Origin: Mercurialis annua
Lineage: Eukaryota; Streptophyta; Magnoliopsida; Malpighiales; Euphorbiaceae
NCBI RefSeq assembly: GCF_937616625.2
Contig: NC_065575.1
Location: forward strand, 2,301,501 to 2,365,500
Length of the DNA stretch: 64,000 nt
Direction of reading: 5' to 3'
How positions within the stretch are numbered: the first letter of the stretch is position 1; every line of letters begins with the position of its first letter. The translations under genes were made by a program, and so were the position numbers. This document shows positions 1-11,580 of this stretch, one piece after another. The notes beneath the pieces were generated by a model that saw only the letters and a list, made by a program, of their open reading frames with translations, did not search any database and was not told the DNA's origin.

Positions 1-181
1 GTTCATGATCTAATTATTTTCCATCTTTAATTTATCTCAAATGAAAATTATAGTTGTACTAGCATTCTAGAAACCTGTAGTTGATAAAGCAATATGGGAA
101 ACCAACTCATCAAACAATGATTATAAAAATTGAACCGAAACAACGTATCAAATGAAAAATTGAACTGAAACATAAACCTAC

Positions 182-568
182 CATCAGGTCTGCCTCGAGT
201 CTCATGTCTACTACGTCGAAAGCTGGAGCAACCATTCCCACCATCACCTCCCTTAGCATTTAGTGTAATCCTATCTCTCATTCTGGTTTCCTACAAACAG
301 CAGTCAAAATCTCATCACCTAGATAAACTAGCCAAAATCACAAAAAGATTACGAAAACAGAGTTTGAACCTTCTAGGAAATGTATTAAGAAGCAACAATC
401 CAACAAATAGAAAAGAAAGATGGGATGGCAGACCTGTAAAGGAGCAGACTTTGCTTTCGTATGAGCAGTGTCCGAACAATAGAGTAACGACGAAAAAATC
501 CATGGTGATTTGGAAGACTTTCTCAAGGCTTCTAAGTGGCAAAGCGATTTTGTACAACGTAACCACAT
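182..568 (-). CDS. Obg-family GTPase, 5' part (two exons), gene continues off the left edge
   Basis: Two exons on the minus strand encode the start of an Obg/CgtA-type GTP-binding protein. Exon 1 is 568-434 (45 codons, ATG at 568-566, ending CAG before a GT donor). Exon 2 is 290-182, after an acceptor ending TTTGTAG and before donor GTAGGT. Joined in phase they give a basic, Ser-rich, Asp/Glu-poor leader of about 45 residues, then the Obg-fold start with MRDRITLNAKGGDGGNGCSS and RRSRHETRGRPDG. The glycine-rich KGGDGGNGC motif is diagnostic of the Obg N-terminal domain; the GTPase domain must lie left of base 1. Family members act in ribosome assembly in bacteria and organelles. The leader looks like a mitochondrial presequence, so the mitochondrial form is my inference. 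The start codon choice rests on the leader and exon phase only. The locus is incomplete here, not demonstrably broken. Confidence 0.85.
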
Positions 569-1109
569 CGGTACCTCTTTCCGACTCCGCTATCGTCTTT
601 AAGGTCAAATCAAATGCAAATGAACTGGCATAACATTTGAATTGTATGTTCAAGCCAGCAAGAGAGGTTCAGACACTGAACATTTTAGAGAGATACCTAG
701 AAATTGTAAAGAAAGCCCGTAATGCAGATGTTTCTTGAAACAAAAGTAATTGTATAACAATGAACACTAACCATTCATCTATTACCATAACTTGGTACAT
801 TAAAACCAAATAAAATTTTATAATTAAAGAGATAACTGTTTAGTCATGTAAGTGTTCAAAAGGATGCAATGTTTTGGGATTCTTCTGAAATTAATCCCAA
901 GAGGTTCATTCAGACATTTTGTCAAACACTTAGCATGCAAAACAAATTGTACACACTGATATCGCAGCGCACACAACATTAAGCACAAACAAGACTAAAA
1001 AGAGCTGTTAACATAATGACCCACAACATAAAACTTAATAAAATGTGAGAAATCAGCAATAATAAATTATGAAGTTAAACGTATATTATACTTTGAATAT
1101 GAACTTTCT
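569..1109. other. Intergenic, presumed promoter side of the Obg gene
   Basis: AT-rich sequence upstream of the minus-strand Obg gene. The first 100 bases next to the ATG are less AT-rich and probably hold its 5' leader. I see no further coding exon or repeat with clear ends. Confidence 0.4.
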
Positions 1110-1495
1110 GAGCGGGTTTTGAGCATGGCTGAGAAGCTATACCTTGAGTGCAAAGAAGCACTGCGACATGAGAAAAGCCCTGCTGGACATCGAAATGTGA
1201 TGGTTCAGTGGCAACCTCCTCCGCCCAATTTCGTCAAGATAAACTTTGATGGAGCTTTTAACCAAGCTTCAAGATCCGGGTAGTTCTTCAGTTGATCCAG
1301 CCTGCGATGTTGTTATCCAGGATTGCCGTGTGCTAAACCTTAGGTTGAATGTAGTTTCCTTTAATTTTGTTAGACTTTTTAGAGATATAGCTTTTCTGTT
1401 GTAATACTCTGCACAGATAGTGTGATTAGAGTCGAGACTTTTGTAGTCGGTTTATTTCGTAATGAAATCTCATCTTCCTTAAAAAAAAAAAAAAA
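1110..1495 (+). mobile_element. 3' remnant of a LINE-type retrotransposon with poly(A) tail
   Basis: A 52-codon reading frame (1125-1283) contains WQPPPPNFVKINFDGAFNQA, the typical entry to the RNase H domain of plant non-LTR retrotransposons (W-x-PPP-x(3)-K-x-N-x-DGA). It stops at TAG 1281-1283. Just downstream another frame reads DVVIQDCRVLN, resembling the C-terminal part of the same domain, so the middle of RNase H appears deleted. The copy ends in a run of 15 A (1481-1495), as expected for a 3' end made by target-primed reverse transcription. The 5' limit is approximate and I found no convincing target-site duplication. It could also be a processed fragment of a host RNase H-like transcript, but the motif favours a LINE. 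Confidence 0.65.
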
Positions 1496-2351
1496 TCATT
1501 TTTATTATTTTAAAATGTAAATGCTTTAACATATTTTGCATAATATTGTTCTCAATATCTATATCAGAATTTTTAATCAAACATTATTCAATGCTTTTTA
1601 CTGCAAAATATTTAGTAATCCAACCTGAACAATATAAAACACATTGAAGCTCCATACTAGCTCTAACTTCAAAGTCGGGGGAAGAAATTTGAATCATGCA
1701 CTATTAGAATTTAACCCATTTTTGACTGAAAAATCCATCAAGGCACATAATAAGATCATCAGAAAATATATTTCCCATTAAAAAAATTGAAATTTTTTTT
1801 AGCAATGGTATATATATTTACACACCCAAGTAAAATTACATAAACATCATTTGTGCAAACTGTAAATTGATGCCACATTTCTTCCAAAAATATAAAAGAT
1901 CTATTCTCAGAATTTCACATAAATTGCAAGGATTCAAACTGATGAAGCTCACAACACAGAACGCATTTAGTACGAAAATATGTTAAGAGACTGAAACGCA
2001 TTTACGGGAAGTGCTAATTCCAGGATAGAGAACGTAAAGTGCTAACAAAATACTCCCACTATACCTTCTCTAATAGAAATCATATTTTCAAGCAATTCCA
2101 GAAACAAAAACAAGAGTTCTACAGAAAATAAATTCATTGATTTTGCCCTCAAATGCTTCAGAAAAAAAAGGTGCATAACTTTAACCATACAACAGAAAGT
2201 GCGGAAAAGAATTGAAGGGCATTTTTGATTGCAGATGAAATTCGTCAGACGCGAATCTGATCCACTCATATTTTTGGCAGCAGAAATTCTGTAGACTAGC
2301 AGTATGACACAGCAACCATCTCCTATGGGTTTTCCACCTCTATAAAAAGCT
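1496..2351. other. 3' flank of PAG1
   Basis: AT-rich sequence downstream of the PAG1 stop on the minus strand. The 3' untranslated region presumably lies in about 1870-2351. No other coding exon or repeat is evident. Confidence 0.4.
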
Positions 2352-5300
2352 TTAATCAGCATCCATTTCTTCAAGTGCAATCCGTGCTGCAGACTTTGCT
2401 TGCTCCAACAGATCCTCAGGAACCTAAAAAGTCGGTAGACATAAATTAAACATATTGATCACTTAACTAAAATGCTAGTCTGAACTCATTTTTAAACTAG
2501 AAATGGGAGAACAACTGAACATAATGCGATACAAATGACTACAGTGAAATATGGAAAGTAGGACAAATATACTAGATACACCAAGAAGTCAGGTGTGCAA
2601 AAACGGAACCAAAGAATGCAGTTCAGTTTTGTTTAAGATTATCAAGGAAATTGATTCCTTTTGGGTTAGAAAGTTTGGTTCAAACTGAATGCACATCCGT
2701 AGTTACACCATTCCTTTTCACCTTTTGCTTTTATCTGGAATCTGGATAGCTAGGTAAGAATATTTTGTTCGAGGTATCTCAATGAAAACTAGAAGCCCCT
2801 TTTTCGGGCATATTTACTCTAAAGATAGACAGGATTAGCAAAGAAGTATGGAGCCGGAAATTACCTTCTGATGCAGTTTCTTTGATTCGTCGCAAACCCA
2901 ACTCATTTCCAGTTCAAAAGCCTTGTCCTTTGCTTCATCATGCACCTTGTAAATGCTGTACAGCAAAAATTTAGACAGTTATGCTGCGTGTAAGTTACAT
3001 TCCGAGGACAGACAGACTGCATTTCACACTGAATCCTATCTCTCAAATTAATTTTTTACCCTCTCTCATAATGCAATTTAATTTGTGACTACCACCAAAT
3101 GATGAGGACCATAGCCTCATTAATTTCAGTAATAATTATAGATAATAAGACTAATGTGATTATTGTGAGAGATTTTGGCAACCAAAAGCAAGTTCAGGAA
3201 AACATTAAAAAGTTTAAGCCTCGTTAAGTACAAAAACCCAACTTAGAACAGGAACCACTAACAACAAAAAGCAGCGGCTTACAACCAAAACATAAAAGAC
3301 TGAAGATCATCTCCTTTCATCAGCTAATAGATCAAATCCTCAATACATTCCCGCTTTTCCACACAGTTCGATTTTTCATTTTTATCACTTCTAGTTTTGG
3401 ACGGCAAGAAGAACATATCAGAGAAAGAGAAATCTTTTAAGAAGTCACATACATATTTCGTTTTAAAGAAGTAACATAAAACTAATTCACTGCCTTTGGC
3501 TTTAATGGCTTATCCAGTGGCAGTAGAAATGGCTAGCAGCAAGTAAGGCTATCCTCAAGAAAAGAAATATTTTTAATGAACTTCACAAATTATGGCAGTA
3601 AAAGAATAAATCATGTTATGTTGTGATTTCCTTTTTTCCAAACAAAAACTTTATCACGTATAAATTCACAATACACAAGTAAAGGGTTGAGAGAAATAAA
3701 GGCTGGATGCAAGAGAAGAGAACATAAAAATAAAGAGCTCCAATGAAAAGCATGGGGAAAAACATAATTCGACAAAGAGGAGAACTAAAAGCAAAAGGAA
3801 GGAGAAGGCAACACTCACATTTTAGCTACTTCAATAACCCCTTCTCGGCATGTCATTTCAGAGAGCTTCAACTTTTCAATTTCTCTGTTTAGACCATTCA
3901 TTCAAGCATTAAATATAAACAAAAAAAGAAACATACTCAAATTATTATCCATGTATTTATATTTCATTTTAATTCATGGGGATAGGTAAAATAGATCTTA
4001 GTTATTTAAATCTATTCTAAAAATGACATGGTTCTTTATACTCGCTTGACTAACACCAATTTCTTTTTGAAAAATATAGATACAAAGAATTTGAGAAAAA
4101 ATTTAAATAAGAGTTTTTCTCAATAATGATCTGATTATACTCTTTTACTAAATCAAATGAGCCAATTTTAAAATTACAATTTATTTATACTTGCAATGCA
4201 AATAGAGATAATACTTGTCTTCTTTGCTTTGTGAATATTATATTGATTTAAGATTAATATAATATAGTATATCACATTATACATATAAACATTTTATTTT
4301 TAATATTGTTAGCTGCACAGAGTGCATGATTTTGACTAGTTATATCATAGGGCTAACACCAAAATTGGCATCATGAAAAGATGAGATTACTTACGTTTTA
4401 GCAGCTTGTTTTCCCTTTCCAATTGCAGCACCAAAATATCTCTATATCATGTTCTCAAAAGCACAATAATTAATAAAAAAATCATATGAATTTTGAAACA
4501 GAGACGGAGTTAATGCAGAGCTAAAACCAGGACAAATCAACTCACATATGATATGCCAGATGGTTCGACCACATATAATTGAGGTCCATCTCTGTCATAA
4601 CCACCAAGAATTACTCCACAACCAAAAGGCCTGTAACATAAGCAGCAATTAAATTTTTCCGATGCAAGTATAGCAGTGTGAAGAAGAATATGCACAAGTT
4701 AAAAACCATTACTCCCTTACCTAAGCCACCAATAGAGTGTACAAAGATGCACATAACTAGCAACACGTTCAGCAAGTTCCTTCACAGGGATGCCTTCACC
4801 ATAAACACTGACAAGCAGAAAAGAATTAGTAAGCTAAACTCAGTAAGTCTGAAGGAAAAAATATATAAAAAATGTAGACAACCAAGGTTAAATCAAAGCT
4901 ATACCGCCCAGTAAAATAAGTATGGAAACTAAGATCTGTGAAAAACCTTAGTTAAATCAAAGCTATACCACCCAGTAAAATGAGCATGTAAATTAAGATT
5001 TCAGCCTCAGAAAAACTAAAGTTCATAGTCCACTCAACTAACCTTTCATAATTATTTGCCTCAGACTTTGCTCTTGCAACAATTTGTCTTCCATCAGCTG
5101 CTAAACCAGCCACAGCCTGATATTTAAAAGGGGAGAGAGAATGTCAGAAGCTTAAGTTCATGTAATCGTTGGCCTCCCAAGATTTGGGAAAAAATAGAAC
5201 TTAAATTGATATACATGTTGGAAAAGAAGACAAGTAAAAAAAGAAATAAGAAGACCAGATGAAGCAAATTTCCTCCAACCATACGGAAAGAATAAAAATT

Positions 5301-6468
5301 GGGATCATGTGTGTGCTTATAAGTTATAAATTAAATGAACACAAAAGCGGGTTTTGCAACTATAAAAAAATGTCGCTCTGAATGTCAAAGAAACTAACTA
5401 CACTCTACCAGAGAGAGTAACAAGAGCTTCTAGCATAACTTGTACCATGGAGCACCTTCTTTTGCTTGAACAATTTCCCACAAAATCTAAGCAATCAGTT
5501 CTAAAGACTATGAAGACAATTATTTCCACTTGTTTTCCCTTACAGTTCATTTGAATGGGTTAGAGACAGGAAAGGTCATCAACGAATGAAGGCATATTAT
5601 TAGTTTCACAGAAATCAGGTGTGTGAAATGTGATTTTGCTTCCGATCCAAATCCTAAAAATGGGACTGAACTTCAAGTTCAAGCTGACAACATGTATCTT
5701 AGATGGATTACCATTTATTTCAACCCATGTCCAGATGCATTTAAACTAATTAACCTATATTCAATCATTAAGTAATATCTGTATAGATTGGAACACTGCT
5801 CAATACCCACAGTAACGACACCAAAAGTGTTTATTTATGTCGTCAAAAACAATGACAACCACCGGCACCGGCAACAAATATAATTACGAGGAACATACGT
5901 AAAACAAAATGGGAATAACAAAAGAATACCATGCCAGAATGACGATGAACGGAGTGGATTCTTCGGTTAGAGCCCGGCAACATCATTTTAGATGCTATAA
6001 GCTTCTCCACACCCTAAATTTCAAAACACAAAGCCACAATTCCATTACACCTTAAATTCATGTACTCAACACTGAACTATATGAACTTAAACCATATAAA
6101 AGAAAATAAAAAATATTACCAGAACAATCCCATCCTTACACTTGATTCCAACAACAGTACTGCAAAACCAAAACCAAAGAGCAGTAAATACACACGGAAT
6201 AAACAAAACAGAAACCCTAATGCTACTCCTACACTTGCATTTGCTGTAATTTGAACATTATGAAATTAGAACAGCGTAAATCTTCAATTAAAGACTGATA
6301 CATCAATTTTCTCAGGAAACAAACAGGAAATAAAAGGAGAAAATGAGTGAATTAAAACGCAAACCCGCTGTTATCGACGGCTTTAGCGGCGTATTCGATC
6401 TGAAAAACGCGACCGTCGGGGGAGAAAGTGGTGACTGAAAGATCGTAACCAGTTCCTATGCTACTCAT
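2352..6468 (-). CDS. PAG1: 20S proteasome subunit alpha type-3 (alpha-7), PAG1
   Basis: Ten exons on the minus strand encode a 249-residue alpha ring subunit of the 20S proteasome core, the protease that degrades ubiquitinated proteins in cytosol and nucleus. Exons: 6468-6365, 6159-6120, 6013-5930, 5116-5043, 4807-4721, 4630-4546, 4441-4395, 3884-3819, 2955-2865, 2423-2352; all junctions are GT-AG and total 250 codons including TAA. The start gives [19 protein letters not shown] followed by [16 protein letters not shown], the alpha-subunit signature (YD..V..FSPDGR..Q.EYA). Later landmarks are [59 protein letters not shown] and [13 protein letters not shown]. It ends in an acidic tail (ALEEMDAD). 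Length equals the Arabidopsis PAG1 length I remember. As expected for an alpha subunit there is no N-terminal catalytic threonine. Introns are AT-rich and include a small inverted-repeat element and a tandem duplication listed separately. Confidence 0.97.
2591..2698. repeat. Small inverted-repeat (hAT-like MITE) in a PAG1 intron
   Basis: A roughly 108-bp stretch in the intron between PAG1 exons 10 and 9 begins GGTGTGCAAAAACGGAACC and ends GGTTCAAACTGAATGCACATCC, so its ends are imperfect inverted copies (GGTGTGCA...TGCACATCC). The shape fits a short non-autonomous hAT-type element. No clean 8-bp TSD is visible, so classification is tentative. Confidence 0.4.
4887..5010. repeat. Two-copy tandem duplication (period 64 bp) in a PAG1 intron
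   Basis: The stretch starting GTTAAATCAAAGCTATACC at 4887 recurs at 4951, followed in both by a similar CCCAGTAAAAT-AG segment. The copies differ at several sites and lie within the intron between exons 5 and 4. It is probably a local slippage or recombination duplicate of no coding consequence. Confidence 0.7.
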
Positions 6469-7541
6469 TCTGCTGTTGTTTGATTTTGCCTATGCGATTC
6501 GAAATTTTTGGTTCTTTGGTTTGGTTTATTGAGCTTTTCTAATTGAGGTTTCTTTGATCTCAAGACAGACAGAGTGAAGAAAATTGAAGACGGAGTAAGT
6601 TTCTTAATGGGCTTGGGTTATTGAATGGACTTTAACACTTGAGGAAATTAGGCCCAACACTATCAAAGTCTATGCACCCTCATTTTAGGGTTTCCTTACA
6701 TTTACACCCCTTAAATCATATGGGGGCGCTCACTAAACCTCTTTTGTCCAAAAAATATATTAATTCTGTCAAAAATGATGACTTGTCATTAAAAATAATA
6801 GCGGATATCTCATTAAAAACCTAAAATACTCTAAAATTTAATTAAAAAAACAATTCAATGTGCAGATTGAATAACAATCATCTTCTTCTTGTAGCATTTG
6901 CTTCTCAGCGTGGAGATTGCTTTATCAAGACTTTGCCTGCTGCTATGTTTCAGCTCGTCATTTTGAAATTGGATATTGCTGACATATATGCTCAACCTCA
7001 AGCTGTTTAGTTTGTGTTTGTATAAATAGCCGTTAGTTGTTCTTTTTGGAAAATTATACGCGCAATTATTGCGTCACATCATTCATGCAAAAAACTAATA
7101 ACATGTTAATCATGTGGAATTTTTATGATTAAAATAATAAGCAGTAATCAAACGATTTCTCATCGTAAATGTTTATTGACTTGTTGTAAATATGATATAG
7201 CACAATTATTGAATGAGATAAACACTTTTATTTTCCTTCATAATCATAATTGGGTTTTCTTAATCAATAAAGATATACTTTTCTCTCAAATTCTGTTATG
7301 ACGAGTTTCAGATTAATTTTTCAAATACAAACTTCACAACTTGAATTTAGATTGAGTCAGATTGACACAATCATAATTATATGCAAATTTTCTTTAAAAT
7401 TAAAAAAAATAGCTATACATAAAATAATGTATTGTCTACAAATAATATTCAATTCACAATGCATCTTAATGGAAAAAAGTACACATGTTTTTTTTTAAAT
7501 TTAATTGAATTTAAGATAAGAACAAGCAATGGTTAAGCTAA
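6469..7541. other. Intergenic, PAG1 promoter side
   Basis: Sequence upstream of PAG1. About 6469-6600 should carry its 5' leader. A short open stretch around 6860-7008 ends in TAG and reads like a protein fragment, but I do not recognise it and it has no start or splice context. The rest is AT-rich with no clear feature. Confidence 0.35.
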
Positions 7542-8520
7542 GAGCATCTCCATTGCATGTTGTATTTTTTATACTGTTTTTAGTATAAAATAAGATAAAA
7601 TGCTATATATAGTACATATTATTGAAATTCATTTCATTGCAAAATGCTAAAAAAATTATAATTTTATAAGTGATTATCATTGTTGATGGCAAATCTGTAA
7701 ATAATTTTGATCCAATAAAATTTGGCATATGCTAAACTTTCTAACAAATTTGGCACAAAAATTAGCATATGCTAAATTTAGCACATGAATTAGAAGTGAA
7801 ATGGAGATGTGTTTTTTATATTAGAGCATCTCCAATGGGATGCTACTTTTTATGTTAAATTTAGCATGAAAAAGTGGTAAAATGTTATAGATAGCATAGG
7901 ATTTCAAATTTTACTCCAATGCACAAAGTTAAAAAAAATGTTATAATTATTTATTAAGATAACTATCTCTTAATTTTATTAATTGCTAATTATTTAATAA
8001 TTCTTTTAATTAAATATTTTAAATTAAAATTTATGTAATATTTTTTTTAATTTAATAATGAGTTTTTCAAAATATATAATTAAAAGAATCGATGAATTAT
8101 ATAAAAATAAATTATTTAATTTTTTTATTATATTGATGTATGATTTACTATTAAAAAATCAAATCGATATTGTAAAATTAAATAGAAGCACAAAATTTAA
8201 AATGAAAAAAGTAAAAAAAAAATAAAAAAAAAAAAAAGTAGGTTAAAATAATAAATGCAAAAAATGACCGTGGTAAAATTATAATTAGTAGTGAATTGCT
8301 ATTGGTTGTTGAATTTTAGCATATGTTATAGTTTGTGCTAAATTTAGCACGTGATATAGCATATGCTAAATTTAGCATAAACTATAGCACTGCATTGGAG
8401 ATGCATTTTAAGATTAAATGCTAAATTATGATCACTTCATTTTAGCATTACATTGAAGATGCTTTTAAATGCTAAAGTATAATATTGTGAGATATTTTTG
8501 CTACTAGAGTGGAGATGCTC
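7542..8520. mobile_element. PIF/Harbinger-type MITE (outer element) with TAA duplications
   Basis: The ends are inverted copies: GAGCATCTCCATTGCATG at 7542 and the complement of GAGCATCTCCACTCTAG at 8520. TAA flanks both sides (7539-7541 and 8521-8523), fitting the 3-bp TWA TSD of PIF/Harbinger elements. The interior is very AT-rich, repeatedly carries TTTAGCATATGCTAAA-like palindromes and has no transposase. At 979 bp it is long for a MITE because a related element is inserted within it. GAGCATCTCCAA ends are familiar from many plant genomes; the superfamily assignment rests on TSD length. Confidence 0.75.
7824..8407. mobile_element. Nested copy of the GAGCATCTCC MITE inside the outer element
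   Basis: A second GAGCATCTCCAATGG end begins at 7824, directly after TTA (7821-7823). An inverted partner (TGCATTGGAGATGCAT) lies near 8391-8406. Just left of it, GAAATGGAGATGTG at 7796-7809 looks like yet another decayed right end. The arrangement suggests repeated insertion of the same family into itself; the right boundary is only approximate. Confidence 0.55.
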
Positions 8521-8732
8521 TAAAACTGGCGGCAAATCTCAAGATACAATATGTGGGTGGGGGCTATTTGATAAGATTAGATCCAAATAATAAGCTATTT
8601 TTATTTATTTATTTTTGATTATAAACAGTGATTATATATTCCTTCGGTGATTAATTATTATATATTGTACATTAGGGTGTACCCGGTGGCTACACTCCTT
8701 GCCGTACATTCTTCGGAAGGGCAGGAGTTTGA

Positions 8733-9194
8733 GGGGTGTAAACGAGTCGAGCTACTCGTGAGTTACTCGAGATCGACTCGAAAAAAATTCGAGATCGGCT
8801 CGACAAATTCGAGCCGAGCTCGAGTAGCTTCATCTCGAGCCGAGCTCGAATATCAATTAGTGAGGCTCAAACGAGCCTGTATTAAAATAACAATAATAAT
8901 TTTTATTATCATTATATTAATTTTTTAGACCTCAAAATTTAGGTATACGTCATAAAAATTGGTTAAATTGCATAATATATAGTAAAAAAATAATTGAAAT
9001 ACAACAAATTTGATTTTTTTTATTTTTAATTTTAATTTTTATTAAATTCAACTCGAGCTCGAGCTCGAGTGCTGTTCGAGTTCGAGATCGAGCTTCAAAA
9101 TTTAAATCCGTTCGACCTCGAGCTCGAGCCTGTAAAACACACTCGAGCTCGAACTTGGCCTAACTCGGGCTCGGCTCAGGCCGTTTACATCCCT
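8733..9194. mobile_element. Non-autonomous inverted-repeat element rich in GAGCTCGAG, probably hAT-type
   Basis: The left end reads GGGGTGTAAACGAGTCGAGC, and the complement of the right end reads AGGGATGTAAACGGCCTGAG, so the ends are inverted copies. Both flanks of the interior are GC-rich arrays of GAGCTCGAG-type words in opposite orientation around an AT-rich centre, so single strands could fold into a long hairpin. Flanking 8-mers GAGTTTGA (8725-8732) and AAGTTCGA (9195-9202) match at 6 of 8 positions, tentatively an eroded hAT TSD. Open frames across it are an artefact of the repeat words. Confidence 0.6.
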
Positions 9195-9660
9195 AAGTTC
9201 GACCTTGTCTTATATGTTGGTGGAATTTTTTAAAATATTATTTTTAACTAATTTCTAACACTCATGTATAACATATCACTGATAAAAATTATTATTATAT
9301 ATTCATTCATTGATTATATTAATATATTAAAAAGAAAATAAAAGGCAACAAAAAATATTAATTGATTAAATAAAAATAGATATTAAATTTTTATTCATAT
9401 TGTGTTAAATTGTCTACGGCCAACGAAGTATATTTAATTTATAATAAAATCCAACTTCTTAGATGTATTAATGCCAGTAATGCATTTGGGTGAAATATAA
9501 TAATTCAAAACTTTAATGATTTAGTTGAATAATTTAATGCATTTCAATAATTTAAGATTAACCAATTCTATAGCAGACGCCATGCACATACTTTTCAAAT
9601 GTTTGACCTTTGAATTGGCTCTTAAACTTTCGATTCATTATTAATTAATTTAGAAAATAA

Positions 9661-10018
9661 TTTATCTCTGTTCCACAAAAATAAGCCATTTGGACAAACA
9701 CGGTAATTAAAAAAATATATAATTAGATTAGTTAAAATTAATTTATTTATATACTTCTTTATTTTTAACTTTTAATAATATTTTTAATAAATAAATAATA
9801 TATTAATGACTAATTTTTATATTGGTGTATTTTACATTGATAATAAAAATTGACATTTATTCCATATTGGAATATGAAGCAATTAATTAAGTTGAAGATA
9901 ACAATGTATATTTATTAGGAATAACTAAATTTTTTAGTTTTAAAATTTTTAGCCAAAAATAGTAGGTGGCCTATAATTTGAAACGTTCAAAATAGAAAGG
10001 TGGCCTATCTTTGTGGGT
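9661..10018. mobile_element. Degenerate Stowaway-type MITE
   Basis: The left end TCTCTGTTCCACAAAAATAAGCC and right end GGTGGCCTATCTTTGTGGG are decayed versions of the ends of the intact Stowaway MITE at 29867-30201, and internal blocks such as TGGCCTATAATTTG also match. The outermost CTCCCTC bases and the TA duplications are lost or mutated, so limits are approximate. Confidence 0.6.
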
Positions 10019-11027
10019 ACATTAGTGGTATATATACTATTAAAATATATTATTTTGATGTCAAAATTTTGATTTTTTTTATATTAATATTTTTAAATAC
10101 ATTAAACAAATACTTTTAATACTTTTTTTTCAGTTATCGGAATTCTAAAAGATAAATATAAATCTCATATACATTCATATTTGTAAATAAAAATAGTGTG
10201 TGTGCAATGATACTCATACATTTGTATATTTAAAATTAAAATGAGAATTGTTATAAGTAATTTTATTTTTAAAATACGTTTGTTAATAATTTGGTGAACT
10301 GGATGAAATATTTATTTGACCTATTTTTAAACGTCAAAGCATTAATTTAAAAGAAATAAACATCAAGGCATTAAATTAACGTACTATGAGAAGTTCAAAC
10401 TTGGTTATGTAATTATTCCATTAATTTAAAATTAATCAGCTATTAAATTTATCAAATAATTTAAAATTTGTATTAATAGCTTCCCTAATTTCTTTCAACA
10501 TTGATAAATTTTTACTATCAATAATTCTAAATGTGAAGGATATATTCAATTTTTTTAACAATTCAGATAAAACAGTTACAACACGAAAATTAAAAATTAA
10601 GTGTGCTAATATTAATAGTAATTTTAAAAGTTTGGATTATAAATTAAATAATTAATATATTAAAATATTTTATTAATGATTAATTTTTTTTAATAATAGA
10701 TATACTGGGTTCTCAAGACGAAATATGGACAATTTTTATTAAGTCAAATTATTATCAACATGACGTATTTTGACCAAAATGTACCCACTCTTTTATTTGA
10801 CTTTTTTTGAATAAGTACAATATAATTTACCTTTATCTTGTACGGGAACAAACATAGGTGTCAAAATAGACCATGATACACGATTCGTCTAACACGTAAA
10901 TTTGGCGAATCCGGATTGAGGTTTAGCGAGTTCGTGTCGAAAACGTGTCGATCCGGTTATAGCACGAAGTAAATGAATTTTGTCACGTGTTGACTCGCTA
11001 ACCCATATAATCCGTTTACAAATTATA
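10019..11027. other. Intergenic, AT-rich, with decayed repeat near 10870-11027
   Basis: No gene found. The stretch 10870-11027 has words such as GTGTCGATCCGG and GACTCGCTAACCC typical of a widespread degenerate plant repeat. That repeat appears to resume after the Helitron-like insertion (around 11760-11850, with repeated TTAATCGT and TGTTA words), so the Helitron landed inside it. Confidence 0.35.
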
Positions 11028-11580
11028 TCTATACTATATATCAAAGCACGGATGGGGGGGCAGGCAAATTTACTGAATAATCCTTTCAGTTTATTACTAA
11101 ATAAAGGTTTTATAGTCATTAACTAATTACTTATTTAATTAATCACTATTGTAATTAAAATCCTAATTAGAATAGGTAACTAAATTATCTCCAATTTAGT
11201 TTTTAGTATGTAAAAAATAACTAAATTGTCTCCAAATTAGTAGGAATACCTATCTTTTAGTTTGATTGAACTACAAAATTAACATACTATATTTGTTCAA
11301 TATATTATTATTTAAATTTTTATCTTATTAATTTTAAAGATATTATTAATAAAATTAAGCTAATTATTTAATTATAGTTATTATAAAATCAAAAGAAAAA
11401 TAAATTCAGTATGGCAAAAAAACTAATAACCGAACATATTATATTTATTTTTACAAAATTTTTTAACTAATTTAATATTAATTATAAATAAAAAATTGAT
11501 ATAATTATAATAAATTTTCTAATATGTACATTGATGAGTTATGTTACGAGCCACGTGCATAGCACGTAATGCGAAACTAG
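11028..11580 (+). mobile_element. Helitron-like non-autonomous element, copy 1
   Basis: The element starts TCTATACTATATATC and ends with the hairpin ACGTGC-ATA-GCACGT followed by AATGCGAAACTAG. This is the Helitron layout: 5' TC, a 3' subterminal hairpin about ten bases from the end, and a CTRR terminus. It sits between A (11027) and T (11581), the AT insertion site typical of Helitrons, with no TSD. It is 553 bp, AT-rich and without Rep/helicase coding, and matches the second copy at 17290-17811 along its whole length. Confidence 0.85.

Noticed and set aside
8647..8928. Open frame across the GAGCTCGAG-rich element
   Set aside because: Follows repeat words of a non-coding inverted-repeat element; no homologous pattern.
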